This document shows, piece by piece, positions 16,294 through 25,813 of a stretch of DNA of 64,000 nt. Location of the stretch: contig JAPLPD010000110.1 of NCBI GenBank assembly GCA_026400395.1, positions 1 to 64,000 on the forward strand, in the 5' to 3' direction. Below the pieces are notes generated by a model. That model searched no databases, was not told where the DNA came from, and saw only the letters and a list, made by a program, of their open reading frames with translations. Positions within the stretch are counted from its first letter, which is position 1. Each line of letters begins with the position of its first letter. The stretch is from Alphaproteobacteria bacterium (GTDB lineage Bacteria; Pseudomonadota; Alphaproteobacteria; Rhizobiales; Xanthobacteraceae). Position numbers and translations under genes: made by a program.

Positions 16294-17994
16294 TTACCGC
16301 ACCTTGGCCGGCATGATCATGTTGATGATCGCGCTCTTGCCCGAAGCAATGAATCCCAGCGCTTCGGCCAGCGCTGCTTTGAGCTCCGCAGGTGTTTCAA
16401 CGCGGCGCGAATAGCCATCCACCATCGCGGCAGCCTGTTCGTACTTCACGCCTTTGAGTTCGACGCCATAATAGTCATTCGCCGCGATGGACGTGCCCGA
16501 TGGGTAGAATTTGTCATGATAGTATTGCATGGCGGCATACTTGGCGTTGTTGAACACCAGTATGAGCAACGGCATCTTGTGTTCGTCCGCAAACGAAAGC
16601 GCGGGCGCTACAGGATTGTACAAGAAGGTTCCGTCTCCCATGGTGACGACAACCGTTCGGTTGGGCAACGCGAGCTTGATGCCCAGCGCATAGCCCATTC
16701 CCTGGCCGAGCCCGCTTGGCGCACGGAAGAAGTCGAACGGGCCATTACATAAGGTGTGCTCGCGGACGAGCCGCGCATGCACGATGGTCTCGTCGATGAT
16801 GATCGCATTAGGTGCGGCATTACGCAGCAGGCGAGCAACCAGCGGGACGGTGATTGACGTCTCGGTCTCTGCCTTTTGTTCGGCGGCATCCAACCGTTGC
16901 TGGAGTCGGTCATGCTGCTCCTTCCAGCGGCTTCGGCGCGCGGCAATCGCCGCGGAATCTAATTTCTGATTGCGTAGCGCTTCAGTCAGCAGGCGCAGCG
17001 TTAGCGCGAGGTCGCCTTCGAGGGAGTGCTCGGCTCCGGTCACCTGATAAACCAGTGTGTCCTTGCGAGGGCGGCTTCCGACTGCAACGATTGTTGCATT
17101 CTTCGGGATGTTGCTGGGCGGATACCAAGGCGCCTCTTTCTCGATCAAGAGTGCGAGGTCCATCTTCCCTAAATAGAGACTTGCATCGAGTCCGAGATAA
17201 AGATCGTGCGACTTGGGAAAATTCGAAACACATGCGCCCGGCGCGTCGAGCACAGGGATTGCGAGAAGCTCGGCCAGCGCCACGAGCGCGTCAAACGCCT
17301 CTTGGTCTGAGCCAGCATTTTCCACCAGGATGAAGGGGCATCGCGCCTCGGCAAGCAGAACAGCGACGCGCTCAATGTCCGCAGAGGCTGGCTGCGGTGC
17401 TGGTGGCGGCGGAGCCGCGCGCATCGTCTCCGGTCTCGACCACTCCTCGTTCATTGCTTCCATGGATACGCAGAGATATGTCGGCCCCTGTGGCGCGCCT
17501 TGGGCGAGTTGGCCTGCGTGTACGACGCTGTGGTAGAGCGTATCGACAGAGCCGGTCTGGAGTGCGATTTTGACGACAGGCTCGACAAGACGCTGCGGGC
17601 CGCCGACCATATTCAGGTTGCGATACCATTGCGGACCGGGGTCGAATTTTCCTTCGCCGTAGCCGATCGATTCTCCCGACATCACCAGCATCGGCGTTTC
17701 CATGGCCCGTGCGCCGTATATGGCCATGCAGCCTTGCATCAGACCTGCGCCGGCATGCAGAAGCACAGCTTGCATGCGGCCGGTCACCTGCGTGTATCCA
17801 GTTGCTATGGACACGGCGATCGTCTCATGCGCGCAGTCCAGATAGGTGGGGCCCGCATTGCCGCCCTTCTTTTGGCGCGCCAGAGCTTCCCAAAGAGATG
17901 GCCATTCCGAGCCCGGAGAAGAAATCACGTATTCGATTTTCAAGCTTCGTAACGCTTCGAGGATCGCCTCGCCGCCGTCCTGAACATTTTTCAA
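16294..17994 (-). CDS. thiamine-diphosphate enzyme, acetolactate-synthase/benzoylformate-decarboxylase-like
   Basis: The 566-aa protein has three ThDP-enzyme domains. The N-terminal Pyr domain carries the cofactor-activating glutamate in CAHETIAVSIATGY (E57). The central domain includes ILVENAGSD and IVAVGSRPRKD. The C-terminal PP domain has MGDGTFLYNPVAPALSFADE and a following FNN, the GDG-x(~25)-NN Mg/ThDP motif. It is annotated best as a thiamine-pyrophosphate-requiring enzyme related to acetolactate synthase large subunits; no small subunit is present, so decarboxylase or carboligase activity on a 2-oxo acid is likely. It is the last gene of the leftward operon, 61 nt after the TctC gene, and may process the oxo-acid product of the pathway. 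Confidence 0.8.
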   Translation of the reverse strand: MKNVQDGGEAILEALRSLKIEYVISSPGSEWPSLWEALARQKKGGNAGPTYLDCAHETIAVSIATGYTQVTGRMQAVLLHAGAGLMQGCMAIYGARAMETPMLVMSGESIGYGEGKFDPGPQWYRNLNMVGGPQRLVEPVVKIALQTGSVDTLYHSVVHAGQLAQGAPQGPTYLCVSMEAMNEEWSRPETMRAAPPPPAPQPASADIERVAVLLAEARCPFILVENAGSDQEAFDALVALAELLAIPVLDAPGACVSNFPKSHDLYLGLDASLYLGKMDLALLIEKEAPWYPPSNIPKNATIVAVGSRPRKDTLVYQVTGAEHSLEGDLALTLRLLTEALRNQKLDSAAIAARRSRWKEQHDRLQQRLDAAEQKAETETSITVPLVARLLRNAAPNAIIIDETIVHARLVREHTLCNGPFDFFRAPSGLGQGMGYALGIKLALPNRTVVVTMGDGTFLYNPVAPALSFADEHKMPLLILVFNNAKYAAMQYYHDKFYPSGTSIAANDYYGVELKGVKYEQAAAMVDGYSRRVETPAELKAALAEALGFIASGKSAIINMIMPAKVR

Positions 17995-18055
17995 AGTCGA
18001 AGTCCCAGGTTAACGATGAGCGTCGCGAAGAGGCCCTGACGGCATTAATGATAAC

Positions 18056-19042
18056 TCAGTCCGGTCGGGCGCCCGAGTGTTTGATGATGGGAGCCCAGCG
18101 CTGAACGTCGTTTTTTACGAACTTGGCGAACTCGGCCGCACTGCTGGGCGCCGGAGTGGCGCCTTCGTGCTGCAGTTGTGTACGCATCCCAGGATCGTTG
18201 AGAGCCGCGACGATAGCGGCGTTGAGCTTGCCGGTGATATTCGTCGGCAGGTTGGCGGGGCCGAAAACCCCGAACCATGCGGTCGATTCAAAGCCGGTCA
18301 CGACCTCGCCGATCGCAGGTAAATCGGGAAATGATGGCTGTCGCTGCGCTGTTGTTATGCCGTAAGCCCGCAACTTCCCGGCTCGCACCTGCGCGGAGCC
18401 AGTCACGAGACTGATGAACATCATGTCGATTTGACCGCCGAGCACGTCGGTGAGTGCCGGCGCGGTGCCCTTGTAAGGCACGTTAAGCACCTGAATGTCC
18501 GCCATAATCTTGAATTGATCGCCGGCGAGATGCAGCGACGAGCCGATGCCGCCGATCGCAATACTCAGGGTTTCCGGCTTGGCCTTAGCAAGGGCGATCA
18601 ATTCCTTAAGGTCCGCCGCGGGCAATTTGGGATGACCGACTAGCAGGCTCGGCACCGTCGCAATCATGCTGATCGGCGTGAAGTCGGCAACCGGGTCGAA
18701 CGGGAGCTTGGGATAGAGGGTCGCATTGATTGTATGGCTCGTAAAACTGACCAGCAACGTATATCCGTCAGGTGCCGATTTCGCGACGGCATCGGCTGCA
18801 AGATTGCCGCCGGCGCCCGGGCGATTCTCGATCAACACCGGCTTGCCAAGAGAAATTGAGAGCGGTTGCGCAATAGCGCGGGCCATGGTGTCGGTGGTGC
18901 CGCCCGCAGAGGCTCCGACGAGCAGTTTGATTGGCTTTGACGGGTAGTCTTCGGCTCGGACGGCGAAAGGCGAGGTCGTCAGCAGAAACTCCACGATTGT
19001 GAGCGCCGCGATCACGTGTCTCGGGCAGTTAAGTCTGATCAT
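18056..19042 (-). CDS. Bug/TctC-family tripartite tricarboxylate solute-binding protein
   Basis: This 328-aa periplasmic protein has a signal peptide ending near FAVRA-ED, then the family opening DYPSKPIKLLVGASAGGTTD, VLIENRPGAGGNLAADAVAKSAPDGYTLL, and LNVPYKGTAPALTDVLGGQIDMMF, which form the two ligand-binding beta-hairpins. The C-terminal SSAAEFAKFVKNDVQRWAPIIK is the usual ending. Bug proteins bind carboxylates or amides and work with TctAB permeases, but no tctA or tctB is nearby. It lies 12 nt after the isochorismatase-fold gene in the operon. Confidence 0.9.
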   Translation of the reverse strand: MIRLNCPRHVIAALTIVEFLLTTSPFAVRAEDYPSKPIKLLVGASAGGTTDTMARAIAQPLSISLGKPVLIENRPGAGGNLAADAVAKSAPDGYTLLVSFTSHTINATLYPKLPFDPVADFTPISMIATVPSLLVGHPKLPAADLKELIALAKAKPETLSIAIGGIGSSLHLAGDQFKIMADIQVLNVPYKGTAPALTDVLGGQIDMMFISLVTGSAQVRAGKLRAYGITTAQRQPSFPDLPAIGEVVTGFESTAWFGVFGPANLPTNITGKLNAAIVAALNDPGMRTQLQHEGATPAPSSAAEFAKFVKNDVQRWAPIIKHSGARPD

Positions 19043-19054
19043 GAAGCCTCCGAT

Positions 19055-19654
19055 CTACGCCGCCGCCAGCGAACGCAGCATTTCCGCGATGGTCGAGATT
19101 TTCGCCACCGGACGCAAGCCTTCCACAGCAGCGCGATGAATGTCGTCGGAGAACGCAGCGCATCCATCAGCAAGGACTGTGCACTCGAACTCGCGCACGT
19201 GGGCGTCGCGTACGGTCGATGCTATGCCGCCGTTGGTGACGATGCCGGAAAAATAAAGAGTTTCAACGCCGCACTTGCGAAGAACCCATTCCAGTCGCGA
19301 CATGTGAAATGCCGAATAGGCGATCTTCTCGACAGCGATATCGGCCGGAGCAAGCTGATCCACGAGTTGTTGGCCCCACGCGCCAGACGCGAAATCCCCC
19401 TTCTTCAGAAAAGGCCGCAACGACTTCAGGTGCGGCGAGATAATTGGCTCGCCGTGGCGGCCCGGCGCCAACGTGAACAGCGTGGCCGCAATCAGCATGT
19501 CGTGTTCCCGTGCCGCACGGACCAGCGGTGCGAGCCTGTCCGGCAGAGCCGCTATCGCGGGGCTGCTCTGCCCGGCGCGGCCATAGGCGCCGTCGGGGTG
19601 CAGGAAATCGTTTTGCAAATCGCCCAGTATGAGAGCGCTCACCGCCGGATTCAT
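19055..19654 (-). CDS. isochorismatase-fold hydrolase lacking the amidase cysteine
   Basis: The 199-aa protein has the cysteine-hydrolase fold: LILGDLQNDF (D12, first triad residue), VEKIAYSAF (the lysine) and GIVTNGGIASTVRDA. In amidases of this fold (nicotinamidase, maleamate amidohydrolase, N-carbamoylsarcosine amidase) the last motif reads like TNVCVEST, with a nucleophilic cysteine. Here that position is glycine, as in true isochorismatases such as EntB and PhzD that hydrolyse a vinyl ether without a covalent step. Its start overlaps the hyuA stop (ATGA-type overlap), so it belongs to the operon and is translationally coupled. An amide-hydrolysing role expected from context is therefore doubtful. 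Confidence 0.85.
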   Translation of the reverse strand: MNPAVSALILGDLQNDFLHPDGAYGRAGQSSPAIAALPDRLAPLVRAAREHDMLIAATLFTLAPGRHGEPIISPHLKSLRPFLKKGDFASGAWGQQLVDQLAPADIAVEKIAYSAFHMSRLEWVLRKCGVETLYFSGIVTNGGIASTVRDAHVREFECTVLADGCAAFSDDIHRAAVEGLRPVAKISTIAEMLRSLAAA

Positions 19655-21711
19655 CGGACGGGCTCCACGATCAGGTTTCCAAGCCGGTCGATCCGCGCGG
19701 CGAACCCCGGCTCGATCACCGTCGTTGCATCAGGCTGTTCGAGGATAGCTGGTCCGCTTACTGTCGCGCCAACCGGCAGTTCGAGACGCGACCACACGGC
19801 GGTGTCACGCCAACCGCCATCGAACCACACCTGCCTCGAACCGATCTCTGCCTTATCGAGCGAGGCCGCCGGGCCTGGCGCAAACACCGAAAAGTCGAAT
19901 GCCGGCCGCCGGCCAATGGCTGCCACGCGCAGCGACACAATCCGCATCGCAAGTCCAGGAAGCAGGCGGCTGAACGACCCCAGATATGCGGCTTCAAAGG
20001 CCGATTGGACCAGGGCTTCGGACATACCGAAGCTGCCATCTCGCATAACGACCGGCAGTGGCACCGGTATGGTGTGGGTTTGTCCGACGTAATGCATGTC
20101 CAATTCATACTGGACGTCGATCCGCTCGACTGCGATTCCAGCGCCCGAGATGACGGAGCTGGCCTGTTCGCCAGCGGCGCGCATCCGCCGTTCAATGCCT
20201 GCGTCATCGAGGCCGTCGAGCACGACATTGAGCGTTTGCACCAAGTCGTGCCGCAGGTCGGCCAGCACGCAACCGAGCGCCGACGTGATCCCTGGGAATC
20301 GGGGCACGAGCGCGTTTTTTAGGCCGATCTGCCGGATCAGAGCGCAGACATGGAGCGCGCCGCCGCCGCCGAACGGAATCGCAACGAAGCGAGCCGGATC
20401 GTGCCCTCGCTCGATGGAAACGAGGCGGATTGCGCCGGCCATCCGCGCGTCGGCCACCTTCACGATCGCCGCGGCCGCCGCTGTGGTATCGAGTCCAAGG
20501 GGCTCGCCAATATGCTTGGCAATGGCCAGTTCCGCGGCATCGACATCGAGCGATTTCAATTCACCGCCGAGCGGGCGGGCCGGGTTGATTCGCCCGAGTA
20601 CCACCTGCGCGTCGGTCAACGTGGGGTGGCTGTTGCCCTGACCGTAACAGACCGGGCCCGGCACCGAGCCCGCGCTCTCTGGCCCAACCTGAAGCAGGCC
20701 GCCGCGATCCACCGAGGCGATCGAGCCGCCGCCGGCGCCGATAGTTGTGATCTCAATCATCGGCGTACGGATGACGAGGCCGAAGTCGATCGTGGTCTGT
20801 GCGGCAACCGAAACCTTTCCGCCTGAAATCACGGAGACGTCGAACGACGTTCCTCCAAGATCGCACGTGATGAGATCGTCGAAGCCGGACGCCTTGGCGA
20901 TCGCCACGCCTGCGACCACACCGGCCGCGGGGCCTGACAGCGCGGTGCGCGCGGGAAGCCTGCGCGCGATCGCGGTCGACATGATACCGCCGTTCGATTG
21001 AACGATGTGGAGTTGGCCGGGGAATCGTTGCGATGTCAGCGCCGCTTCGAGTTTGCCGAGGTAGGAGGCAACGACCGGCTGGAGATAAGCATTGATTGCA
21101 GCGGTCGATGAGCGTTCGAACTCGCGGATCTCGGATAACACTTCGTGTGACGCGGTGACGAACTCATTGGGCCACATGGCGCGCAAAGCGGCGACCGCTT
21201 GGCGCTCGTTGGCGGCGTTGGCGTAGGCATTGATAAAGATCAGTGCGACGCTGACGGCGCCCTTATCAAGTAGGTGGGCCGCGGCCGTTTGGACCTCCGC
21301 CGGATCGATCGGAACCCGGACACGGCCGTCTGCGAGGGTGCGTTCGTTCACCTCGACGCGCATGTCGCGGTCGGCAATTGGAATGAAGTCGCCCCACAGG
21401 CCCCAGGTGCGGCGGCGGTCACGTCTGCGCATTTCCAGCACGTCGCGAAAGCCGCTCGTGGTGATGACGCCTATTTTCGGACCGCGCCGTTCAAGCAGGG
21501 TGTTAGTGCCGACTGTGGTGCCGTGCACGATCGTGGCGATTTCGGCGGCCCCCCCGAGGGCGTTGAGGCCGTTCACAAAACCTTGCGCCTCGTCGCCGCG
21601 GCGCGACGGCACCTTGGCGGTCAGGAACCGGCCTGCCGATAAATCCAGCAGGAAAAGGTCGGTGAAGGTGCCGCCGACATCGACCCCCACAATGACGCCG
21701 CGCCTGCTCAT
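19651..21711 (-). CDS. hyuA: hydantoinase/oxoprolinase family protein, HyuA subunit
   Basis: The 686-aa protein begins with the ASKHA phosphate-binding loop GVDVGGTFTDLFLLD, contains a second ATPase motif LITCDLGGTSFDVSVI and ADARMAGAIRLVSIERGHDP, and ends with the C-terminal beta-rich domain ILEQPDATTVIEPGF. Length and order match HyuA of ATP-dependent N-methylhydantoinases, 5-oxoprolinase and acetone/acetophenone carboxylases. With HyuB it would cleave a lactam or imide ring, or carboxylate a ketone, using ATP. It overlaps hyuB by four bases and the isochorismatase-fold gene by four bases, so the three are translationally coupled. Confidence 0.9.
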   Translation of the reverse strand: MSRRGVIVGVDVGGTFTDLFLLDLSAGRFLTAKVPSRRGDEAQGFVNGLNALGGAAEIATIVHGTTVGTNTLLERRGPKIGVITTSGFRDVLEMRRRDRRRTWGLWGDFIPIADRDMRVEVNERTLADGRVRVPIDPAEVQTAAAHLLDKGAVSVALIFINAYANAANERQAVAALRAMWPNEFVTASHEVLSEIREFERSSTAAINAYLQPVVASYLGKLEAALTSQRFPGQLHIVQSNGGIMSTAIARRLPARTALSGPAAGVVAGVAIAKASGFDDLITCDLGGTSFDVSVISGGKVSVAAQTTIDFGLVIRTPMIEITTIGAGGGSIASVDRGGLLQVGPESAGSVPGPVCYGQGNSHPTLTDAQVVLGRINPARPLGGELKSLDVDAAELAIAKHIGEPLGLDTTAAAAAIVKVADARMAGAIRLVSIERGHDPARFVAIPFGGGGALHVCALIRQIGLKNALVPRFPGITSALGCVLADLRHDLVQTLNVVLDGLDDAGIERRMRAAGEQASSVISGAGIAVERIDVQYELDMHYVGQTHTIPVPLPVVMRDGSFGMSEALVQSAFEAAYLGSFSRLLPGLAMRIVSLRVAAIGRRPAFDFSVFAPGPAASLDKAEIGSRQVWFDGGWRDTAVWSRLELPVGATVSGPAILEQPDATTVIEPGFAARIDRLGNLIVEPVR

Positions 21712-23441
21712 GGCTTGGCTCGCGCTTTTGTGGTGGCACCGGTGTCAAGCGAGCCGTCGGAGTTGAGAGCGACCTTGTAATCGCGACGTGCGGCCTCCGG
21801 CGAGATGTATCCGAGCCGAACATCGCGGAGGACGCGATCTGGCTCGCGCATGGCCGGGTCGCCGAACCCGCCGCCACCCGGTGTCTCCAGCCGCACCTTC
21901 TGTCCACGACGAATCCTGATGTCTGTGACCTTAGACACGAGCGGCGGATTTTTCGCACCTTGATCGGTCTCGTGTGTGAACCGGTTGAGCGCTGCTGCCT
22001 TGCCACCATTGACGCCGAACGGCGGATACTTGCCGCGCTCGCCGATCAGGAATACGTCGGCGCCGTCATCGGCCAGGGCTTCGATCTCATAGATTGCACC
22101 GAGTCCGCCGCGGTTTCGGCCGGGACCGCCGGAATCCGGCCGGAGCGCCCACTGCGTGAACATCACCGGATAGAGCGACTCCAGGATTTCCACCGGTGGG
22201 ATTGTTGCGGTCGAGATCGGGTTATTGCTGTGATTGAGGCCATCGCTTTCGGGATTGCCTCCGAGGCCGCCGCCGAAGAAGCAAAACATGATCCAGCGCT
22301 GTCGCTGCTCTCGCCAGCCCGCGAGCGAGAGCGCGTTGATGGTCGCGAACGGGCTGCCCTGGGCGCGCTCAGGTGCGGCTTTCGAAAAGGCGCCGAAGAT
22401 GACATCGATGACGCGCAGAATAGTCTCGGTGTAGCCGGCAACCGGGCGGGGGGCCGAGACTGCGAGCAGGGTCGTGTCGGGAATGTTGAATTCGATGGGA
22501 ACCAGGCAGCCTGCGTTGGCTGGAACGTCGATAAAAATATGCTTGAGAGCCACATAGCAGGACGCGATCGCGGTGGAGCGCGCGATATTGAGCGGGCCTT
22601 CGCAGGGGCGTGCGGAGCGGGAGAAGTCCAGAGTCATTCGGTCGCCGGCGATCGTAAGATCGAGTGCGATCCGGAGCGGTGCGTCGGTCACCCCGTCGTT
22701 ATCGAGGAAGTCATCATAGGAATAGGTGCCGTCTGGCAACGCGGCGATGTTGGCGCGCATCAAAGCCTCGGCGCGCGATGAGAGCGCCGCGAAGGCGGCC
22801 GCGATAGTGTCGTCGCCGCTTTCATCGAGCAGTTCGTGTAGGCGGCGTTCGCCCAGGTCGAGTGCGTTGATCTGGCCGTTGAGATCGCCCCAGTTCGATT
22901 GCGGCACGCGGGAGTTCGCGGCAAGGATATCGATGATGTCCTGCTGGATTATGCGGGCGCGGATGAGCTTCACTGGCGGGATACGGACGCCCTCCTGAAA
23001 ACTCTCTGTCGCCTTTGGATTGTAGTTGCCTGGGACATTGCCGCCGATGTCCAGCCAGTGACCGACCGAGGCGATCCAGGCAAACACCCGGCCGCCGCGC
23101 ATCAGGGGGCGCACCAGCCGGAAATCGTTGAGGTGCGTGCCGCCCGCGTAAGGGTCGTTGAAGAGATAGGTGTCGCCGGGGGCGAGGTCGCCGTCGCGCT
23201 CGACCTTGTCGATCACGGCCTTCACAGCGAAAGCCATGGCGCCGACGAATATCGGCAAACCAGACGTGCCTTGTACGAGAGTGGCGCCGGTCGCGGCGTG
23301 GTAGATACCGTGGCAGGCGTCGTGGGCTTCGGCAATGATCGGGTTGAATGCCGAGCGGTAGAGCGTCGCATCCATCTCGTCGGCGATCTGGACGAGGCGG
23401 CCGTTGAGTACCGCAAGCGTGACCGGATCGAGAGTTGTCAC
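21708..23441 (-). CDS. hyuB: hydantoinase/oxoprolinase family protein, HyuB subunit
   Basis: This 577-aa protein carries HyuB landmarks: LDPVTLAVLNGRLVQIADEMDATLYRSAFNP is split here as LDPVTLAVLNGRLV and IADEMDATLYRSAF at residues 4-31, followed by AHDACHGIY, NDPYAGGTHLNDF, SVGHWLDIGGNVPG, YVALKHIF and the C-terminal LETPGGGGFGDP. The NDPY-GGTH and GH-DIGG motifs carry the metal ligands of the catalytic subunit. It forms a complex with HyuA. It overlaps the lyase gene upstream and hyuA downstream by four bases each. Confidence 0.9.
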   Translation of the reverse strand: MTTLDPVTLAVLNGRLVQIADEMDATLYRSAFNPIIAEAHDACHGIYHAATGATLVQGTSGLPIFVGAMAFAVKAVIDKVERDGDLAPGDTYLFNDPYAGGTHLNDFRLVRPLMRGGRVFAWIASVGHWLDIGGNVPGNYNPKATESFQEGVRIPPVKLIRARIIQQDIIDILAANSRVPQSNWGDLNGQINALDLGERRLHELLDESGDDTIAAAFAALSSRAEALMRANIAALPDGTYSYDDFLDNDGVTDAPLRIALDLTIAGDRMTLDFSRSARPCEGPLNIARSTAIASCYVALKHIFIDVPANAGCLVPIEFNIPDTTLLAVSAPRPVAGYTETILRVIDVIFGAFSKAAPERAQGSPFATINALSLAGWREQRQRWIMFCFFGGGLGGNPESDGLNHSNNPISTATIPPVEILESLYPVMFTQWALRPDSGGPGRNRGGLGAIYEIEALADDGADVFLIGERGKYPPFGVNGGKAAALNRFTHETDQGAKNPPLVSKVTDIRIRRGQKVRLETPGGGGFGDPAMREPDRVLRDVRLGYISPEAARRDYKVALNSDGSLDTGATTKARAKP

Positions 23442-24346
23442 CGGTTGCCACTCGGCTTTTGATCCGGCGGCCGGGCCGGGGCTTCATATTTCTGACCAAG
23501 CGCGATCATCTCCGGCGTGTCGATCAACTCGTTGAGGCCGGCGAAGTCGAGCATACGGTTGCGATATGGCTCGTTCGAGCCGTGGGCGGCGAGCGAACCG
23601 TAGAACTCGCTCGCCATGTAGCCTAGCGCGCGGACGATCGCGCCTGGGAAGATCGCTAAGGCGAAGCCGATCGCTTCCAACTCGGTTGCCGGCAATGTTG
23701 GGGTCTTGCCACCCTCGACCATATTGGCCATCAGCGGCAAGCTAGTGCCCAGCGCTGCGATCATACGCGCGAGATCGTCGCGGGTTCGCGGCGCCTCGAC
23801 AAAAAGCATGTCTGCGCCAGCCTCGCGATACATCGCCGCGCGCTCAAGGGCCCGATCGAAACCTTCGACCGCCACAGCGTCCGTGCGCGCGATGACAAGC
23901 GTATCGCCCGAGCGCCGGGCGTCGAGAGCTGCGCGGATCTTGCCGCACATCTCAGCCGCCGGGATTAACAACTTGCCGTCGAGATGGCCGCAGCGCTTGG
24001 GAAAGTCTTGATCTTCCAACTGGATTGCATTGGCACCGGCCCGTTCAAACTCGCGTACGGTGCGGACAACGTTGAGCGCATTGCCATAGCCGGTGTCGGC
24101 ATCGACGATCAGTTGCGAATCGACCCGGTCGCGTATCAACGCCAGCGTGTTTGTGACCTCTGTCATGCTGACCAGGCCGACGTCTGGGCGCCCGAGCTTC
24201 GTATAGGCGATTGCTGCGCCGGACACGTAGAGCGTCGAAAAACCCGACTTTGAGGCAATCAGCGCGGTGAAAGGGTCATAAACGCCGGGCGCCACCAGAA
24301 TGGGCTTTCGACAAAGGCGGGAACGTAGGGTTGCGGCATCGTCCAT
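23438..24346 (-). CDS. isocitrate lyase/PEP mutase superfamily lyase (methylisocitrate or dimethylmalate lyase-like)
   Basis: The 302-aa TIM-barrel enzyme shows VAPGVYDPFTALIA at the start, VDADTGYGN (Mg-binding aspartates), QLEDQDFPKRCGHL and VIARTDA. The KRCGH loop is the active-site signature of the C-C lyase branch (PrpB, isocitrate lyase, 2,3-dimethylmalate lyase); PEP mutases lack it. The expected reaction is retro-aldol cleavage of a 2-hydroxy diacid to pyruvate or glyoxylate plus a carboxylate. LeuC/LeuD-like hydratase genes on the divergent arm could make such a substituted malate. It lies two bases after livF and overlaps hyuB. Confidence 0.85.
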   Translation of the reverse strand: MDDAATLRSRLCRKPILVAPGVYDPFTALIASKSGFSTLYVSGAAIAYTKLGRPDVGLVSMTEVTNTLALIRDRVDSQLIVDADTGYGNALNVVRTVREFERAGANAIQLEDQDFPKRCGHLDGKLLIPAAEMCGKIRAALDARRSGDTLVIARTDAVAVEGFDRALERAAMYREAGADMLFVEAPRTRDDLARMIAALGTSLPLMANMVEGGKTPTLPATELEAIGFALAIFPGAIVRALGYMASEFYGSLAAHGSNEPYRNRMLDFAGLNELIDTPEMIALGQKYEAPARPPDQKPSGNR

Positions 24347-24348
24347 GA

Positions 24349-25062
24349 TTACATTCCGAGATAGGCGCGCTTGAGGTTAGGGTTGTTCCGGATTTCGGAT
24401 GCGCTTCCCTCTAGCACGAACAGGCCATTGTCGAGGATATAGGCGCGTTCCGCCACCTCCAGGCTCTGCACCACGTTCTGTTCTACCAACAGGAGGGCGA
24501 TACCCTCGGCGTTAATGGTTTTGATCAGCGTGAACAGTTCTTCGACCAAGAGCGGCGATAGGCCGAGCGACGGTTCGTCGAGGATCAGCAGCCTTGGCTC
24601 CGCCATTAGGCCGCGCCCGATGGCGAGCATCTGCTGCTCGCCGCCTGACAGCGTGCCGGCGCGCTGGCCTTGCCGTTCCGCCAGCCGCGGAAATATCGAG
24701 AGCACCCGATCGCGATTGCTTGCGCGCCGCGGGCGGGCGCGGCGGTAGGAGCCGAGGTCAAGATTTTCGCGAACGGAGAGATCGGGAAAGATGCGGCGGC
24801 CTTCCGGCACATGGATCAGGCCCCGCTCGACGATAGCCGATGGCCGTTCGCGTCCGATGGCGATTCCGTCGAAGCGGATGGAGCCATGTGAGGCGCGCAT
24901 CACCCCTGAAATTGTCCGGTTGAGCGTCGACTTGCCCGTGCCGTTCGATCCCAGCACCGCGACAATCTCACCTGGGCCGACGGCGAGATCGACTCCGCGC
25001 AGGACTTCGGTAGATCCGTAACCGCAATGGAGTCCGCCGATGGCAAGGAGGCTGTCAGCCAT
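24349..25062 (-). CDS. livF: branched-chain amino acid-type ABC transporter ATPase LivF
   Basis: The 237-aa ATPase has Walker A GSNGTGKST, signature LSGGEQQMLAIGRGLM, Walker B LLILDEPSLGLSP and the switch histidine region LLVEQNV. The SEVAERAYIL/LDNGLFVLEG tail is typical of LivF. It pairs with LivG on the cytoplasmic side of the LivHM permease. Its start overlaps livG by eight bases. Confidence 0.92.
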   Translation of the reverse strand: MADSLLAIGGLHCGYGSTEVLRGVDLAVGPGEIVAVLGSNGTGKSTLNRTISGVMRASHGSIRFDGIAIGRERPSAIVERGLIHVPEGRRIFPDLSVRENLDLGSYRRARPRRASNRDRVLSIFPRLAERQGQRAGTLSGGEQQMLAIGRGLMAEPRLLILDEPSLGLSPLLVEELFTLIKTINAEGIALLLVEQNVVQSLEVAERAYILDNGLFVLEGSASEIRNNPNLKRAYLGM

Positions 25063-25813
25063 GATCGGCCCCCGCCGCCATCATTCGGGTGGCTGCCCCT
25101 TTGCCGAGGTAGGCCTCAATGACGCGCGGATTGACGGCAATCTCCTGCGGCGCGCCCTCAGCGAGGACGCGTCCTTCGGACAGTACGAACACGTTTTCGG
25201 CAAGTTTCATCACCGCTTGCATGATGTGCTCGATCATAACCATGGTGACGCCGCCACCGGCGATGGCGCGGATGACCGGTACGATGTCGCGGATTTCGGA
25301 CGGATTGAGCCCGGCCAACACTTCGTCCAGCAAAAGGAGCCGCGGTTGGATCGCAAGCGCGCGAGCAAGCTCCAGGCGCTTGCGGCCGGCCACGGTGAGA
25401 CTATGCGCCGGGCGGTCCAGCCGGTCGCCCAGACCGACCGCGCGCCCGACATCGCCCGCGGCGGCGAGCGCGTCGGTCCGACTGCGCCGCGACAGATGCG
25501 CGCCGACGGCAATGTTCTCCCGGACCGTCAGGCCGACGAATGGCTGCACGATCTGAAAGGTTCGGGCGACGCCGAGCCGGGCGAGCTTGTGCGGTGGCTG
25601 CCCGGTGATGTCCTCGCCGGCATAGACGATACGGCCTTGGCTCGGCTGCTGGAATCCGGTGATGATCGAGAACAGCGTGGTCTTGCCGGCGCCATTCGGT
25701 CCGATCAAAGCGGTTATTCGGCCTGGTCGTGCTATGAACGAAGCTTGGTCCACGGCTAGCAGGCCGCCGAAACGCTTGGAGACGTTCTCGACACGGAGCA
25801 GGGGGTCAACCAT
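25055..25813 (-). CDS. livG: branched-chain amino acid-type ABC transporter ATPase LivG
   Basis: The 252-aa ATPase has Walker A GPNGAGKTT, a divergent LivG-type signature LTVAGRKRLELARALA, Walker B LLLDEVLAGLNPSE and MIEHIMQAVM. The long insert between Walker A and the signature (PPHKLARLGVARTFQIVQPF) marks LivG rather than LivF. It overlaps livM by eight bases, so it is cotranslated with the permease. Confidence 0.92.
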   Translation of the reverse strand: MVDPLLRVENVSKRFGGLLAVDQASFIARPGRITALIGPNGAGKTTLFSIITGFQQPSQGRIVYAGEDITGQPPHKLARLGVARTFQIVQPFVGLTVRENIAVGAHLSRRSRTDALAAAGDVGRAVGLGDRLDRPAHSLTVAGRKRLELARALAIQPRLLLLDEVLAGLNPSEIRDIVPVIRAIAGGGVTMVMIEHIMQAVMKLAENVFVLSEGRVLAEGAPQEIAVNPRVIEAYLGKGAATRMMAAGADHG

